Under the pieces are notes generated by a model. The model did not search any database. It was given only the letters and a program-made list of their open reading frames with translations, and was not told the DNA's origin. Below are positions 34,801 through 45,300 of a stretch of DNA of 64,000 bases, in pieces (position 1 is the first letter of the stretch; each line of letters opens with the position of its first letter). Origin of the DNA: Mantis religiosa (Eukaryota > Arthropoda > Insecta > Mantodea > Mantidae); NCBI GenBank assembly GCA_030765055.1, contig CM060953.1, positions 67,188,281 to 67,252,280 of the forward strand. The letters are read 5' to 3'. The position numbers and the translations under genes are program-made.

Positions 34801-35083
34801 GATAAATGGCAGAAGGAAAATTCCTAATTCACTTTAAAAATGTATCAGTCAAATTACACGTGTTTGTCTTCTGCTATGTAACAAAAATGTAATGTATAGG
34901 TTAGATCATTGTTCCATTCTCTTAGGTTAAATCATTTTTTCACTGAAATTTCCTTTCAATTGTTTCTAATTCTGGACATAATGTTAATTTTCTTAAAATT
35001 TTCTTCAAATATGTTTGCAACAATAAACAAGGATGAAACTATGTATGTTTAATGTAGCATAATAGTCTCAAATGTCAATAAAC
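34801..35083. other. 3' flank of the DUF7869-like gene
   Basis: AT-rich sequence with no recognisable domains. It may be 3'UTR of the gene, since the PLE target duplication next to it implies continuity with 35349 onward. Confidence 0.4.
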
Positions 35084-35097
35084 AGTTTTTTTCACTT

Positions 35098-35334
35098 CCT
35101 TTCTTGGAAGTGTTGAAAACAGTGTTGTTATGTTAAATTAACTTTAAAGAGAGTCAATTAAAGACACTAGACAACACTTACTTTTAAATTTTTCCGGAAC
35201 ATGTTTCTGAGGCTTTGCCTCTATCATCGGCTCGAGAGTCGGCCGATGATAGAGGCAAAGCCTCAGAAACATGTTCCGGAAAAATTTAAAAGTAAGTGTT
35301 GTCTAGTGTCTTTAATCGACTCTCTTTAAAGTTA
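35098..35334. mobile_element. Minimal inverted pair of Penelope-like family C ends, with 14-bp target duplication
   Basis: A 237-bp palindrome of two outward-facing family-C 3' ends meeting near 35230 (ATCGGC...GCCGAT). The duplication AGTTTTTTTCACTT lies at 35084-35097 and 35335-35348. The left arm alone carries a 41-nt tail (35098-35138, from CCTTTCTTGGAAGTG). No coding sequence remains. Confidence 0.88.
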
Positions 35335-35348
35335 AGTTTTTTTCACTT

Positions 35349-35614
35349 TACACAAAAACCACTTTCTGTAGGTCAGGTCTCTGTTTGGTGTAAATATTCA
35401 ACTGTAGCTGTAATTGTTATTTTTCTACAATAAATATACATGTTCCATTAAAAAAATGCAACTTGGTGTTGGAAGTGTTTTTTTTTACCTTTATGGATTG
35501 TGCATACATTCTCATTTTGTGAGCCCTTGACATAGGTACATTCCTAGCCAATTGGAATTTTCATATTTTGTTTCATTTTGGAGATATTTGAGGTTACAGA
35601 ATTAGGTGGGACAT
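35349..35614. other. Non-coding stretch
   Basis: AT-rich. Includes GTGGGACATCCTGTATA at about 35597-35613, directly next to the LINE fragment, but no element could be supported. Confidence 0.4.
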
Positions 35615-36234
35615 CCTGTATATATAAGGAGCTTTCAAATGTTAGATTAGACTTTAGAAGCTTTTTGGAGTACTATGAGGTCATGAATTAAATATTTAGC
35701 AGAATTACCACATAAGATTTAAATAGTCAAAATGGGATTGAATTAAAGCATGGTAGATACCTCGTAAATGATTTACGCTGAATCCTTTGAATTTCAAATT
35801 GTGAATTAAGCTAACAAAGGAAGGGATCTTACTTTTTACATGCATAATGTGGTCCTTCCATGTAAGGGTACTGTCTAGAATCAATCCAAGATTTATGATT
35901 TTTGTTACTCTTTCAATTACTGCATTAGCAACATGTACAGTGTTTTCTAATACTGGTACATATGATCTTTAAGGAACAACATATATTTTGTTTTAGAGAC
36001 ATTTAATACTAACACTTAAACCAGCTGTTCAATGCATTCAGGTCATGCTCTATATAAAGTAACAACTGGTGCTCAAAGTTTTTTATATATATCATACATA
36101 CATCATCAGCGAACATAGTTAATTTACCTTTTAGTCTTAAACATCCTATGTCATTTATAACAATTAGGAATAATATAGGACCCAATATAGAACCTTGTGG
36201 AACACCATGAGGAATTGTTGATAGAGAACTGGAA

Positions 36235-36900
36235 ATATTGATAGAGTCGACATTAAAAATTCAATGCCATGGCCGGGATTTGAACCACGGCCTACTGGTT
36301 TCCATCCAGTCGCTCTTACCCATTGAGCTAGCATGGCCAATTTGCCGTCATGACATTAAATTCTCCAACTGACTCATATTTCCCTGGTAAACCATTAGGG
36401 GCTCGTGCATCCGAGATACACCATTTGTAGCAACTTACTATTGTAAGTACTTGAGTCCCAGGCTTCCTCATTTAACTCTTATTATTTAAGTTAATTGATG
36501 GGAACTATTCATTTCTTCACACTAGTCATACACTGGCTAAGGTATTGGATTGATAGAGTAGACATGAAAAATTCAATGCCACGGCTGGGATTTAAACCAC
36601 GGATCTACTGGTTTCCGTCCAGTCGCTCTTACCCATTGAGCTACCATGGCCAATTGGCCATTATGACATTAAATTCTCCAATTAACTCCATCCGAGATAC
36701 ACTGTTTGTAGCAACTTACTATTGTAAGTACTTGAGTCCCAGGCTTCATCTTTTAACTCATTGATGGAAATTATTCATTTCTTCACACTAGCCGTATACA
36801 GGCTAAGGTATTGGATGGAATGAGTCAACATGAAAAGTTCAATGCCACAGCCAGGATTTGAACCACGGATCTACTGGTATAAGAATTTATAAGAAAATGT
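36235..36900 (-). repeat. Cluster of three tRNA-like repeat copies, family 2
   Basis: Three minus-strand copies in tandem: 36235-36480, 36484-36765 and 36766-36885. Each carries the core complement (GGGATTTGAACCACGG near 36276, GGGATTTAAACCACGG near 36588, AGGATTTGAACCACGG near 36854). They interrupt the LINE copy and replace part of it. The third is truncated in the core. A short AT-rich stretch to about 36970 is unassigned. Confidence 0.85.
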
Positions 36901-37644
36901 CCATCATTTCTTATAAGATAAGTGAAGTTTTTAAGTTACAAATTATTATATTTGTATATATTATATTACTTTTTCCAGAATTTTGGCAAATACAGGAATA
37001 ATGCTTACTGGTCTATAATTATACAAAATACTGTATCACCTGCCTTATGAATTGGGAACATTTGTGATTTTACATCTATCAGGAACTGAACCCAAAATAA
37101 GTGATAAATTAATAAAGGTTACAATGAGCAAAACCAAACTAAACTTGCAGTTTGCTAACAATTCATTTGACAAAATATCGCCTGTCTTATTGTCTTTCTT
37201 ATTGTTGCTATCATTTTTAGAGTCTCATTATTATCTGTGGGATACAGAAAGAGACTTTTTGGTACTGAAGTATAAGGTGGTGGAGTATATTGTGTAGTTA
37301 TATATTTCTTCACTAACTCATCAGCTACATTTACAAAGTATTGGTTAAAATGCTCACATATTTCTAACTGATTTACTATTTTGTGATCATCTATCATATT
37401 TGTTGTATTTAATGGCGCTGTACTAGGAATTTATTTCTTAAGATTCCATTTATTGTCATCCACACCTTATTTGGATCATAGGAGTTATTCAATTTATGAG
37501 TAATAGCTTCTTGAAGTTCCCTTTTCATTTTAGTTGCTTCATTTGCACACTTTTTACACAGTTCATTTGTTATCAGAGAGGGAAATTTGTATTTTGTTTT
37601 GCTATACAATAAGTTTTTCTTTTTAACTAGAACTAAAAAGTTAT

Positions 37645-38161
37645 TGTCGGGCAATGGGCATAAATAGTTAACAGATTGCGGATAGTGTTTCACGGTAATA
37701 AAGAGCTTGCATAAGCAGTTAACGATAGCGCAGCTAGTGTACACAACGAGCCGACAGAAGCAGATAAACATAGCGCTTGAGATAAGTGACTTGTCGGCCC
37801 AGATAGGGTTTCACGTAAGGAAGGTGCTAGTGATATCTCCATTGACAGAGAATAGTTGTTTTTCTTTTTTGCTTGAGAAGTCTCCCGAATTTATGAATGA
37901 GATATATATGAGACTGTGACACGCCAGCTGGAGACATGTAACAAGAGTGTTGTAAAACAGTGAGTAAGCAGAAAACAGCTGTCACGTGTTAACGAGAGCT
38001 GATGTTGTAATCAGAATGTTTGTTATTGTCATCAACCTTGATGCTGTAGATTGTGATATGTGATATAATTCTGTTGCTACACAGTATATTTATACGCAAA
38101 TAAAGAACATTTAGAATTTCAACAAATTGGACTTTTAATTCTACGAACCCACAAAGTCACA
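37645..38161 (+). repeat. Solo LTR (517 bp) with 4-bp target duplication
   Basis: Begins TGTCGGGCAATGGG and ends CACAAAGTCACA, the TG...CA ends of an LTR. It is flanked by TTAT at 37641-37644 and 38162-38165. Removing it restores LINE sequence AAAAAGTTATTATTAACCC, matching the intact LINE at about 30521-30540 (minus strand, one mismatch). A polyadenylation-type CAAATAAAG lies near 38096-38105. A 4-bp duplication fits Gypsy or Pao elements. Orientation is taken from the AATAAA. It is unrelated by eye to the LTRs at 14391-16821. Confidence 0.85.
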
Positions 38162-39306
38162 TTATTATTAACCCATGGTTTATGTCTCAATTTAGTTGAC
38201 ACAAGCTTTCTGCACCTATAAGAGTGATTGAAACCACTTCCTTTATAAATTGCAACAGTGATAATATTCATTACGGAACTTGTGACACAGGTAAATCCAG
38301 TATTTTGTATAAATCAGGAAAGTCTATTATGATGTATAAGGTTACATTTCTGAATTGAATTCTGGTAGTAAGCTTATCATGAAAAGCCTTGCAAAAATAT
38401 TCCTTTATATCAATTATAAGCACATTATGGTCACTGATATGCATTACATTAGATATAGATATTGGGATATCATTGTTATTGATAAGTACGTAGTCAATTC
38501 TTGTAGCTGAGGTATTGCCCATTCTTGATGAGTTTACTTTATTACTTTGTACCAGGTTGAAACTTGTAATTAGGGAATTGTAGTTTTCGAGACTTTTACC
38601 TGTATAAGATACTTAATATTTACATCACCTATGATCATGGCAGATTTTGCAAACTCCTTGCACAGTATATTTTACATCTGAGTAGAAAGTTGGCAGTATT
38701 TTGGTCATTTGGATTATAAATTGCAATGCTATCAAGTGCTATTAGATCCCTTTTTAGGTTTATGCATAAGATACTGTGTACACAGTTAACTATGTTTTGT
38801 ACCATTTTCCAAACATCTCTAATTAAACACTAAAATTCCATCTCCTATCATTTTCCTTATAGTATGATGTGTACTAAAATTTTTAATCTTAAACAAGTTA
38901 ATTATGTTTCCCTGAGTCAGTTTTCTGCTATAACAATCACATCTAATATTGTTATTGTAGCCAAAAGAAGCTCAATATCATCTGATTTGTTTACAACAGA
39001 CCTAGCATTCAGGTACACAATTCTTAATCTTGGGCGTTAAGATCACATAACATAAATAATTATCTACAGAATATTATTTCATCTCTCTAATAATGTTATC
39101 ACAATCACACATGAAATGTACAAATATCGCACTTCATCACAAAGTGAAAGCCAAAAACACTACAGTTCACTGGGCTTCTCTTGCTACATTTTGTACTGCT
39201 GCTGTAGTGATTGTATTATTTGAGATTATCTTCTTTTCATATGCCAAAGTATGATTCTTCCCCATGATCCTTACTGGAGGTCCAAACTGCTTTTCTCTTA
39301 TGAAGA

Positions 39307-39645
39307 TTAGTGAGTTCCATTTTCAAAAAAAGGCAATTAGTTGTAACTCAGTGTAGCTAAGGCCAATAACTCATGTTTCTGAAACTCCATTATATTCAGA
39401 AGTCAGTATGTTAAAAATTAACTTTGGCATATAGTTCTGAAAATTAGAAAGGAAAATGAACTTCCTGACAATAAAGAAATCACAGAATAAAAATTGTGTT
39501 TCAGATATGAATTGGTAACTTAAACAGGAATGCTGGCAGGGAGTCATGATGAAGGCAGGGCTTAAGTTGGTTAAAGAGTGTGTATTTCTAAAACACATCC
39601 TGAATAATATTCAAGGTCACCAGAACATCAATATTTTAACTTGTT
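39307..39645. other. Non-coding stretch between LINE and SINE
   Basis: No supported gene or repeat. Confidence 0.5.
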
Positions 39646-39647
39646 GC

Positions 39648-39875
39648 CTGCCTCGGTAGCGTAGATTGTAGCATATCTGCCTCACGTTCAAGAGGTCCCT
39701 AGTTCAAATCTTGGTCAAGATGAGTTACCTGGATAAGGTTTCTTCCGGCGTTTTCCCTTCTCCTGAAAAACGAATGTCGGGTAACTCTAAGCTCCATGGA
39801 CCCTGGACACATTGGAGCATCATTTCACACATTTCATTCATCGTCTGATATGACTAAATGTTGAAAGACGTAAAT
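39648..39875 (+). mobile_element. tRNA-derived SINE, family 1
   Basis: Head GCCTGCCTCGGTAGCGTAG at about 39649, B-box-like TAGTTCAAATC near 39702, conserved body GGGTAACTCTAAGCTCCATG near 39779. The tail is diverged and a possible duplication (AACTTGTT / AAATTTGTT) is weak. Confidence 0.88.
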
Positions 39876-40314
39876 TTGTTCCAGGAAGTTCCCAAGGACA
39901 TTGCGAGATTGCAGTAGTAGTCAACAAACCTGTAGCTCTCATGGAATGTTTCATAAGGATGAGAAATGGGAGGTTAATAGAAGAGAAATAGAGGTGGTAA
40001 GGAAAGGAGATTTGATTATTTGGGGACAAGGTTGAGTTCAGATGGTAGCTGGAAAGAACAAAAAGAGATAAATCCTTTCATGGAAGTGTTGAAAACAGTG
40101 TTGTTGTATAAATTAAATTAATTGGGAGTCGATTAATGACACAAAACACTCACTTTTAAATTTTCCCGGAACCGGTTTCTGAGGCCTTCCCTCTATCTTC
40201 AGCCGGACATTGACTTGTTCTCATTGGTGTAGCTGGCAATATTTTGTCATCGGTCTCCTCTGGTGGTGGTTCGAGGAACTTGCTGAACAAATCTTTCTGG
40301 GGGATGTCGAAATT

Positions 40315-41270
40315 TTATACTATGTTCCTATTTTTTGAAATAAAGATTTGTTCCCATGTGGACAGTTCTTCTTTTCCTGTTGTATGTTTTAGTAATTTTG
40401 GTTCTGGATTTATGTTGTGGTTTTTTTCCCAAAAATGCGTGGCAACTGCTGATTTTTCTAATTGTTTGTATTTTATGTTCCTAAAGTGTTCCTTTGCTCT
40501 TGTTTCTAAATTTACTTTGGTTTTTCCAATATAAATTTGACTACAGTCACAGCATTCAATTTGATATATACCAGATTTTTTGTTAGATGGACTGGCATCT
40601 TTGATGTTTGAGCAAATTAGGTTTCTTAAGGAGTAATGGTTCACTGGAGCTAGTTGAATGTTTTGTTTTTTGAAGACTTTTTTTAATTTATCAAAGGCCC
40701 ATGGATGGTAAGTGAATTTTTTGAAGATCATTTTAGTTTCTGTAGCTGAGAGGGTTGTGGTTTCCTTTAGTAGTTTCTTCTTTTTTGCTAAGTTCACTTT
40801 TTTGTCTGTTAGTGATTTGGGAAAGTTATTTTTCTGTGCTATTTCAATAATTTTGTTGTATTCTATTTTGTATTCTTCTGCTGTGAGAGGGATGTTGACC
40901 AGTCTGTGTGCTAAACTATTAAAGATTGCCTGTTTGTGGGATCTTGGATTGTAGCCATTAGCTTTTATGTAGTTGTCTGTCTGTGTTGGTTTTCTGTAAA
41001 TGCCAAAGTTTATTCTATTTTTATTTCTGATTATTTTTAGATCTAAAAATGGTAAATACTCGTCTTTTTCAACTTCTACAGTGAACTTGATGCTTTTTTC
41101 TTGAATATTTAAAAGTTTTAGTGCATCACTGATGTGTTTTTTTGGCACTATGGCAAATATGTCATCTACATATCTTTGCCAGAGTTTGAACATCCATGGG
41201 AAACCTTTAGTGATCCTTATTTCTAGTGCACTCATGTACAGATCAGCCAGGAAGGGTGATAAATTCAAAA
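40315..41270 (-). CDS. PLE protein: RT C-terminal half plus GIY-YIG endonuclease (partial, open)
   Basis: The longest intact PLE frame in the window. From the 5' truncation near 41255 it reads LSPFLADLYMSALEI, then the RT active-site motif YVDDIFAIVP (motif C), EYLPFLDLKI and GIYRKPTQTDNYIKANGYNP (thumb). A charged linker follows (KKFTYHPWAFDKLKKVFKKQ), then the endonuclease: SGIYQIECCDCSQIYIGKTK, KEHFRNIKYKQLEKSAVATH, NHNINPEPKLLKH, WEQIFISKNRN, ending at a stop at 40315. In the right copy, DIPQKDLFSKFLE follows, so this stop (NIV instead of NKVFNFDIP) is a premature one, about 40 residues short. The first ~10 residues after the upstream Met cross the junction with the right copy and are not native. 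Confidence 0.82.
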
Positions 41271-41740
41271 AAGTCTTCAAAAAACAAAACATTCAACTAG
41301 CTCCAGTGAACCATTACTCCTTAAAAAACCTAATTTGCTCAAACATCAAAGATGCTATTCCATCTAACAAAAAATCTGGTATATATCAAATTGAATGCTG
41401 TGACTGTAGTCAAATTTATATTGGAAAAACCAAAATAAATTTAGAAACAAGAGCAAAGGAACGCTTTAGGAACATAAAATACAAACAATTAGAAAAATCA
41501 GCAGTTGCCACGCATTTTTGGGAAAAAAACCACAACATAAATCCAGAACCAAAATTACTAAAACATACAACAGGAAAATAAGAACTGTCCACATGGGAAC
41601 AAATCTTTATTTCAAAAAATAGAAACAAAGTATTCAATTTCGACATCCCCCAGAAAGATTTGTTCAGCAAGTTCCTCGAACCGCCACCAGAGGAGACCGA
41701 TGACAAAATATTGCCAGCTACACCAATGAGAACAAGTTGA
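41256..41740 (+). pseudogene. PLE linker and GIY-YIG endonuclease (right copy of family C pair)
   Basis: Begins FKKVFKKQNIQLAPVNHYS, then SGIYQIECCDCSQIYIGKTK, KERFRNIKYKQLEKSAVATH, and a stop at 41579-41581 (GK-TAA in place of the GK-EEL of the left copy). The frame then continues open: LSTWEQIFISKNRNKVFNFD, IPQKDLFSKFLEPPPEETDD. Apart from that nonsense change it is closely similar to the left copy. The RT is absent. Confidence 0.8.
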
Positions 41741-41960
41741 TGTCCGGCTGAAGATAGAGGGAAGGCCTCAGAAACCGGTTTCCCGGGAAAATTTAAAAGT
41801 GAGTGTTGTTTTGTGTCATTAATCGACTCCCAATTAATTTAACAAAAAGATATGTCTGTGGCAAAAGGTAAAACGGCCATGAGGGTGATAAGATCATGCT
41901 ACAGTAAACTGCCATATAATTGCTAATATCTTAAACTGTACTAAGACTGTTCAAAAGACA

Positions 41961-42479
41961 TTCCCATAGGAAAGGGGATCCGTCCCCTTCAGTTGCTGTG
42001 GTGCGAGTGCTGCGGACCCTTAGCACTCGTGGTACCTCTGATGTTACTACAGGAACCTCGGGCTGAACTGCCGAGCTCCTCCCGATGAGGGGTTGCTCGG
42101 ATTGGTTTGGACTCAAGGGGACAGTGTGTTCCCGACACCCACGGGGAATTGGGTACCTCCGGCCAGGCTATGACCGCCCGGAGGGGGCAGAGGGTTGCCT
42201 CATAAGTCCCAGGTACTAGCCTGCAGAACTAGTAGAAGGTGTGCTAGATCACCAGGCGGCCCCACCGAGGTTTTTCGGTAGTCTTCCCTGCGGGGTTGAT
42301 GCGCGTAAGTGGCGTATCCACTTCCATCCCATCTTGACGTCAACGGGTGGGGGGGCTTTTTAAGAAGTCAGGTATTGCCCAATGGAAAGACCCCCGGAGT
42401 TATCCATGGGTTGAAGGAGGCCAGGGTCCAAGGACCTAAGGGTCTTGGATTAATTGGGCAGAACCTCTTAACTTAACTA
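41961..42479 (+). mobile_element. GC-rich structured retroposon of unknown family, copy 2, with 15-bp target duplication
   Basis: A 519-bp insertion flanked by ACTGTTCAAAAGACA at 41946-41960 and 42480-42494. It is collinear with 24048-24542: shared blocks include GGTACCTCTGA, AGGAACCTCGGGC, GGGTACCTCCGGCCAGG, CGCCCGGAGGGGGCAGAGGG and GTGGCGTATCCAC. Hairpins equivalent to copy 1 persist with changed bases: ACCGA/TCGGT at about 42264-42280, AAGTGG/CCACTT at 42307-42323, and an opening AAGGGGA/TCCCCTT stem with one extra G-C pair. The last ~100 bp are more diverged. There is no poly-A tail and no open frame. Confidence 0.8.
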
Positions 42480-42728
42480 ACTGTTCAAAAGACAGATATG
42501 GCCTTGTAACACTGAATGAAAATTATGACAAATAGAATGCTACTGTTTACAACAAGCTCTGCTAGCTTCCTCAGCCTGTTTTCGCAGTTCAAACATTGAC
42601 TCATGCTCTCAGTATATATATACAACTATTTGAATTTTGTTTTCTTTCTGCCCCAAAATATTACACCAAATCTCAATAAACTTATAATTATGTAAAATGT
42701 TGATTACTCAAAGAGTTTAAATTTGAAA
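42480..42728. other. Non-coding stretch
   Basis: AT-rich; nothing recognised. Confidence 0.5.
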
Positions 42729-42738
42729 TACTTTTAAT

Positions 42739-42918
42739 AGTTCCAATGTGTAAGGACTATGATACAATGAAGCACAAAGTTAATATAATTTTGAGTCGAA
42801 CTAATACTCATGCTCCATTTATTGCTAGTATTTACCAAGAACGCATTTCGTTAGGATCTTCCTAACATCATCAGCTGTTGTCGACTAATGGACGTATTAG
42901 TTCGACTCAAAATTATAT
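42739..42918. mobile_element. Small inverted pair of a Penelope-like element (family of 6725-7372), with 10-bp target duplication
   Basis: The left, minus-oriented arm is a 3'UTR end matching 7232-7372 (GATACAATGAAGCACAAAG..., ...CCTAACATCATCAGCTG). The right arm is only about 25 bp (TATTAGTTCGACTCAAAATT). The duplication TACTTTTAAT lies at 42729-42738 and 42919-42928. The left end has a 45-nt tail (42739-42783) missing from the right. Confidence 0.82.
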
Positions 42919-42929
42919 TACTTTTAATT

Positions 42930-43282
42930 AATTTAAACATATACAGGTGTACTATGCATTCATGCATTTATATATAAAATATGGAATAACACTGTAGGGG
43001 ACCATTACATTAAAAAAAGTTCTAAAATATTCAAATTACAAAAGAGGGCAATTACAATAAATGTAAAACTAAAAAAAAAAAGAGACATTGTTATAGGTAT
43101 ACATTCAAAGATGCAAAATCTTAACTGTTCCATGCATGTACATATAAGAAAGCATATCTTCTAATAAACGGAGGAATTGCTAAAGACAATCACATGTTTA
43201 ATGTTAGTTATAATGTTAGAAATAAACTATACTCAGTGTGATGGCCAATGTGCCATCTTGCTATCACCTGTGATGATGGCAC
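42930..43282. other. AT-rich non-coding stretch
   Basis: Nothing recognised. Confidence 0.5.
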
Positions 43283-43390
43283 TTTGGCCATGGTAGCTCA
43301 ATGGGTAAGAGTGACCGGATGGAAACCTGGAGATCCGTGGTTCAAATCCCGGCCATGCCATTGAACTTTTTAGTCTTACTCTATCTATCC
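43283..43390 (+). repeat. tRNA-like repeat, family 2, core only
   Basis: Core at about 43287-43361: GGCCATGGTAGCTCAATGGG (A-box-like) and GTGGTTCAAATCCCGGCC (B-box-like), then AGTCTTACTCTATCTATCC. The leading half of the unit is absent. Confidence 0.85.
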
Positions 43391-43728
43391 TTTATAATTA
43401 ATGTTTTACAAAAAAACTAAGAGACATATGTATAAAATCAATTAAAAATAGTTAATAGAAAATACTTTCTACAGTGCTGAAAAATTTAAGTACAACATGA
43501 AATGTATATAAGTGTAAATATGGCTTATTGTATATGAAAATTGTAAGCAACAGATTTTTAATAAAATATTTTCATTGCACATGTATATACTGTGATGTAT
43601 ATATGTATTTTTAACGTAAAGATAAAATAAAAATGGGGGAAAAATTAATAAATGTAGAAACTTAGATACACATTTTTAACATACATGTTATACTTCAGAT
43701 GCTCAATCCATACACCCTATGCTTTTAA
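43391..43728. other. Non-coding stretch downstream of a candidate host exon
   Basis: AT-rich; could be 3'UTR or intron on the minus strand. Confidence 0.4.
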
Positions 43729-43903
43729 TCAATCCATAAATTGAAAAGCTAGTTCTTTAGCTTCACTTTTAATACCACGCCTTTTCCTTAAAGATGAAGC
43801 AAAATGAATGCCATTGGTATGATGCAGTGCTGCATCTTTTGAGTAGTTGTCAGTTATAGAAGTTGCAGTATAGTAGTTTCTTTCCAATAATTGTTTCTGA
43901 AGC
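43729..43903 (-). CDS. Candidate host exon (possible terminal exon)
   Basis: A minus-strand open stretch following an acceptor TTTGCTGTAG. It encodes LQKQLLERNYYTATSITDNY then HTNGIHFASSLRKRRGIKSE and ends at a stop (43729-43731). It lies only about 70 bp downstream of the exon at 43974-44173 and is compatible with it in phase (one base completes the split codon). I do not recognise the sequence, and it does not look like the SYCP2 segment that should follow. It may be an alternative terminal exon or a retained fragment. Confidence 0.35.
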
Positions 43904-43973
43904 CTACAGCAAAGTTTAGTAGTATAAAAACTATATCTAAGGAAATGCAAATAGAATGTGTTTATATACTTAC

Positions 43974-44173
43974 AAATGCTGATCTAAGGAACTTCCAACT
44001 TTTTGTGCCTGTGTTCTGTCGGCTGGAGATAGTATTTCTTTCAAAACCCTCACAAAATCTCTTTTCTGTGTCCATGAAAATGTACTGCTGGTACTAACTA
44101 TTAGCTCAAGAAGAGGTAGTGATAATATTTCTACCAGATTATTGCAGACTTCCATATGTCCATTTGCACATAT
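43974..44173 (-). CDS. Candidate SYCP2-like exon (armadillo-like region)
   Basis: A 200-nt minus-strand exon with acceptor CATGTTTTAG and donor GTAAGTAT. It encodes ICANGHMEVCNNLVEILSLP, LLELIVSTSSTFSWTQKRDF, VRVLKEILSPADRTQ and DQHL with no stop. Its helical pattern fits the SYCP2 stretch just before the GDYxxQV motif, and its phase matches the exon at 20793-20973. Together they would give ...SSLDQHL-CKLSELFLTCGDYEYQV. Whether the two are truly joined across 23 kb cannot be shown from sequence alone. The alternative downstream exon is at 43729-43903. Confidence 0.5.
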
Positions 44174-45114
44174 CTAAAACATGAAAAAATTATATTTTAC
44201 CACAAGCACAATAATTGCATTGGATATATGTAAAATGAAACAGTGATACTTAACCATCATTTAAACATCTCCTTAATTCTCTTTTTTTCCTACAGCTACC
44301 TGATAAAGTAGTAATGGACCATCTTGTTTGAACTTGACACTGAGAGAAATTACCATAGAGATAATAAGCACTGCTGGTATATATGAAGTTTTAAAGACAA
44401 TAATACATAAGAAAGTTAAGGGATCCAGCATATCCATCTTATTGCAAATAAAAATGGTTGAACATTTTCCCTTTCAATTTTAAGATCGAGGGAGACATTA
44501 ATAGAAGAGAAAAAATGGCCTTCAAAATTTTGACCTATAACTTTTATAATTTCTATTATAAATTATAAATTCTATTATAAATTAATTAATCAGTCGGGCG
44601 CTGAGGTTGAAAATAGAAGTAACTGCTAGGGAAACTAGACCCTTAAAAATTAAAAGATGTCGTAGTGTGGAAAAAATATTATAAATGTTTATTAATTCAT
44701 TTATAGATTGCAGAGTTTTATTTAACACATGTGCTAATGAGATTTATACTTGTGGCAGCTAAAAAATTAGGAAACTTCTTAACAGAGGAAGCTTTCTTAA
44801 TATGTCACATACGTAAATCTATTATGATAGTAAAAATATCTGTATTTTTTCATGTAGTTCTTAACCAATATTTTGATCTTCACTGGATAACATATGTTTG
44901 AATTATAAACAAATATGTAATTCAATGGACACCGGACTGCCACCTGCTTTACCCAGCCCTTCTACTCCATTGTTGGAAATGACATATGTCTATTCTTTTA
45001 CATTTTAATTACATTGAGACATTTACAATATTTGTTTTTTTTTCCCTCCACAAAACCAACACTATAATTGATAAAAAAATTGTGGATTGTTAAATGAACT
45101 TGTAAGGATGCACT
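44174..45114. other. AT-rich non-coding stretch
   Basis: Probably intronic; local dyads near 44540-44585 only. Confidence 0.45.
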
Positions 45115-45300
45115 AATCAAAGGACAGATATTATATCAAACTGCCAAGGACTGTTAAACTACATAAAGGAAAGATATTTAAAAGTGAACTGAAAACATAC
45201 TTAACTCAGAAATGTATATATAGGTTAGATGAATTAGAACTGGAATAACTTGTAAAACTGTAAATATTCTTATATGTTGTAAACCGAAACTTACCTTTTA
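45115..45300 (+). pseudogene. C-terminal fragment of a CR1-type LINE ORF2
   Basis: The plus strand at about 45150-45247 encodes LPRTVKLHKGKIFKSELKTY then LTQKCIYRLDELELE and a stop. This resembles the LPxxIKxxxxxxxFKxxLKxYL ending common to CR1-group LINE proteins. The following sequence would be the 3'UTR, cut by the tRNA-like repeat at 45300. Only this short end is visible. Confidence 0.5.

Larger units (their letters stand above)
35615..39306 (-). pseudogene. Second copy of the CR1-like LINE, truncated and rearranged
   Basis: Minus-strand relative of the 28512-32790 element. Its 5' end lies in the last part of ORF1 (39306 corresponds to about 29370) and its 3' end stops within ORF2 (35615 corresponds to about 32275). 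Recognisable pieces are the endonuclease end (38522-38300, IDYVLINNNDIPISISN), the RT N-terminal region (37771-37100, NEATKMKRELQEA, KVWMTINGILRN, FNQYFVNVADELV) and PQGSILG near 36195. About 300 bp of RT is replaced by tRNA-like repeats at 36241-36970, and a solo LTR sits at 37645-38161. Many stops. It is the useful comparison for the first copy because it retains the PQG motif. Confidence 0.88.
40067..41840. mobile_element. Unequal head-to-head pair of Penelope-like family C elements, with ~10-bp target duplication
   Basis: The left copy (minus, 40067 to about 41255) reaches 5' into the RT. The right copy (plus, about 41256-41840) starts in the linker (DKFKKVFKKQ). They join at GGGTGATAAATTC; GATAA is complementary to TTATC in the left copy at the position where the right copy begins, a possible microhomology. 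The duplication AACAAAAAGA lies at 40057-40066 and 41841-41850. The left end carries a 48-nt tail (40067-40114) absent on the right. Both 3'UTRs contain the family block GGAAAATTTAAAAGTGAGTG or its complement. Confidence 0.88.

Noticed and set aside
35597..35613. GTGGGACATCCTGTATA motif as a transposon end
   Set aside because: Resembles a sequence often seen near arthropod DNA-transposon ends, but no partner repeat or duplication was found.
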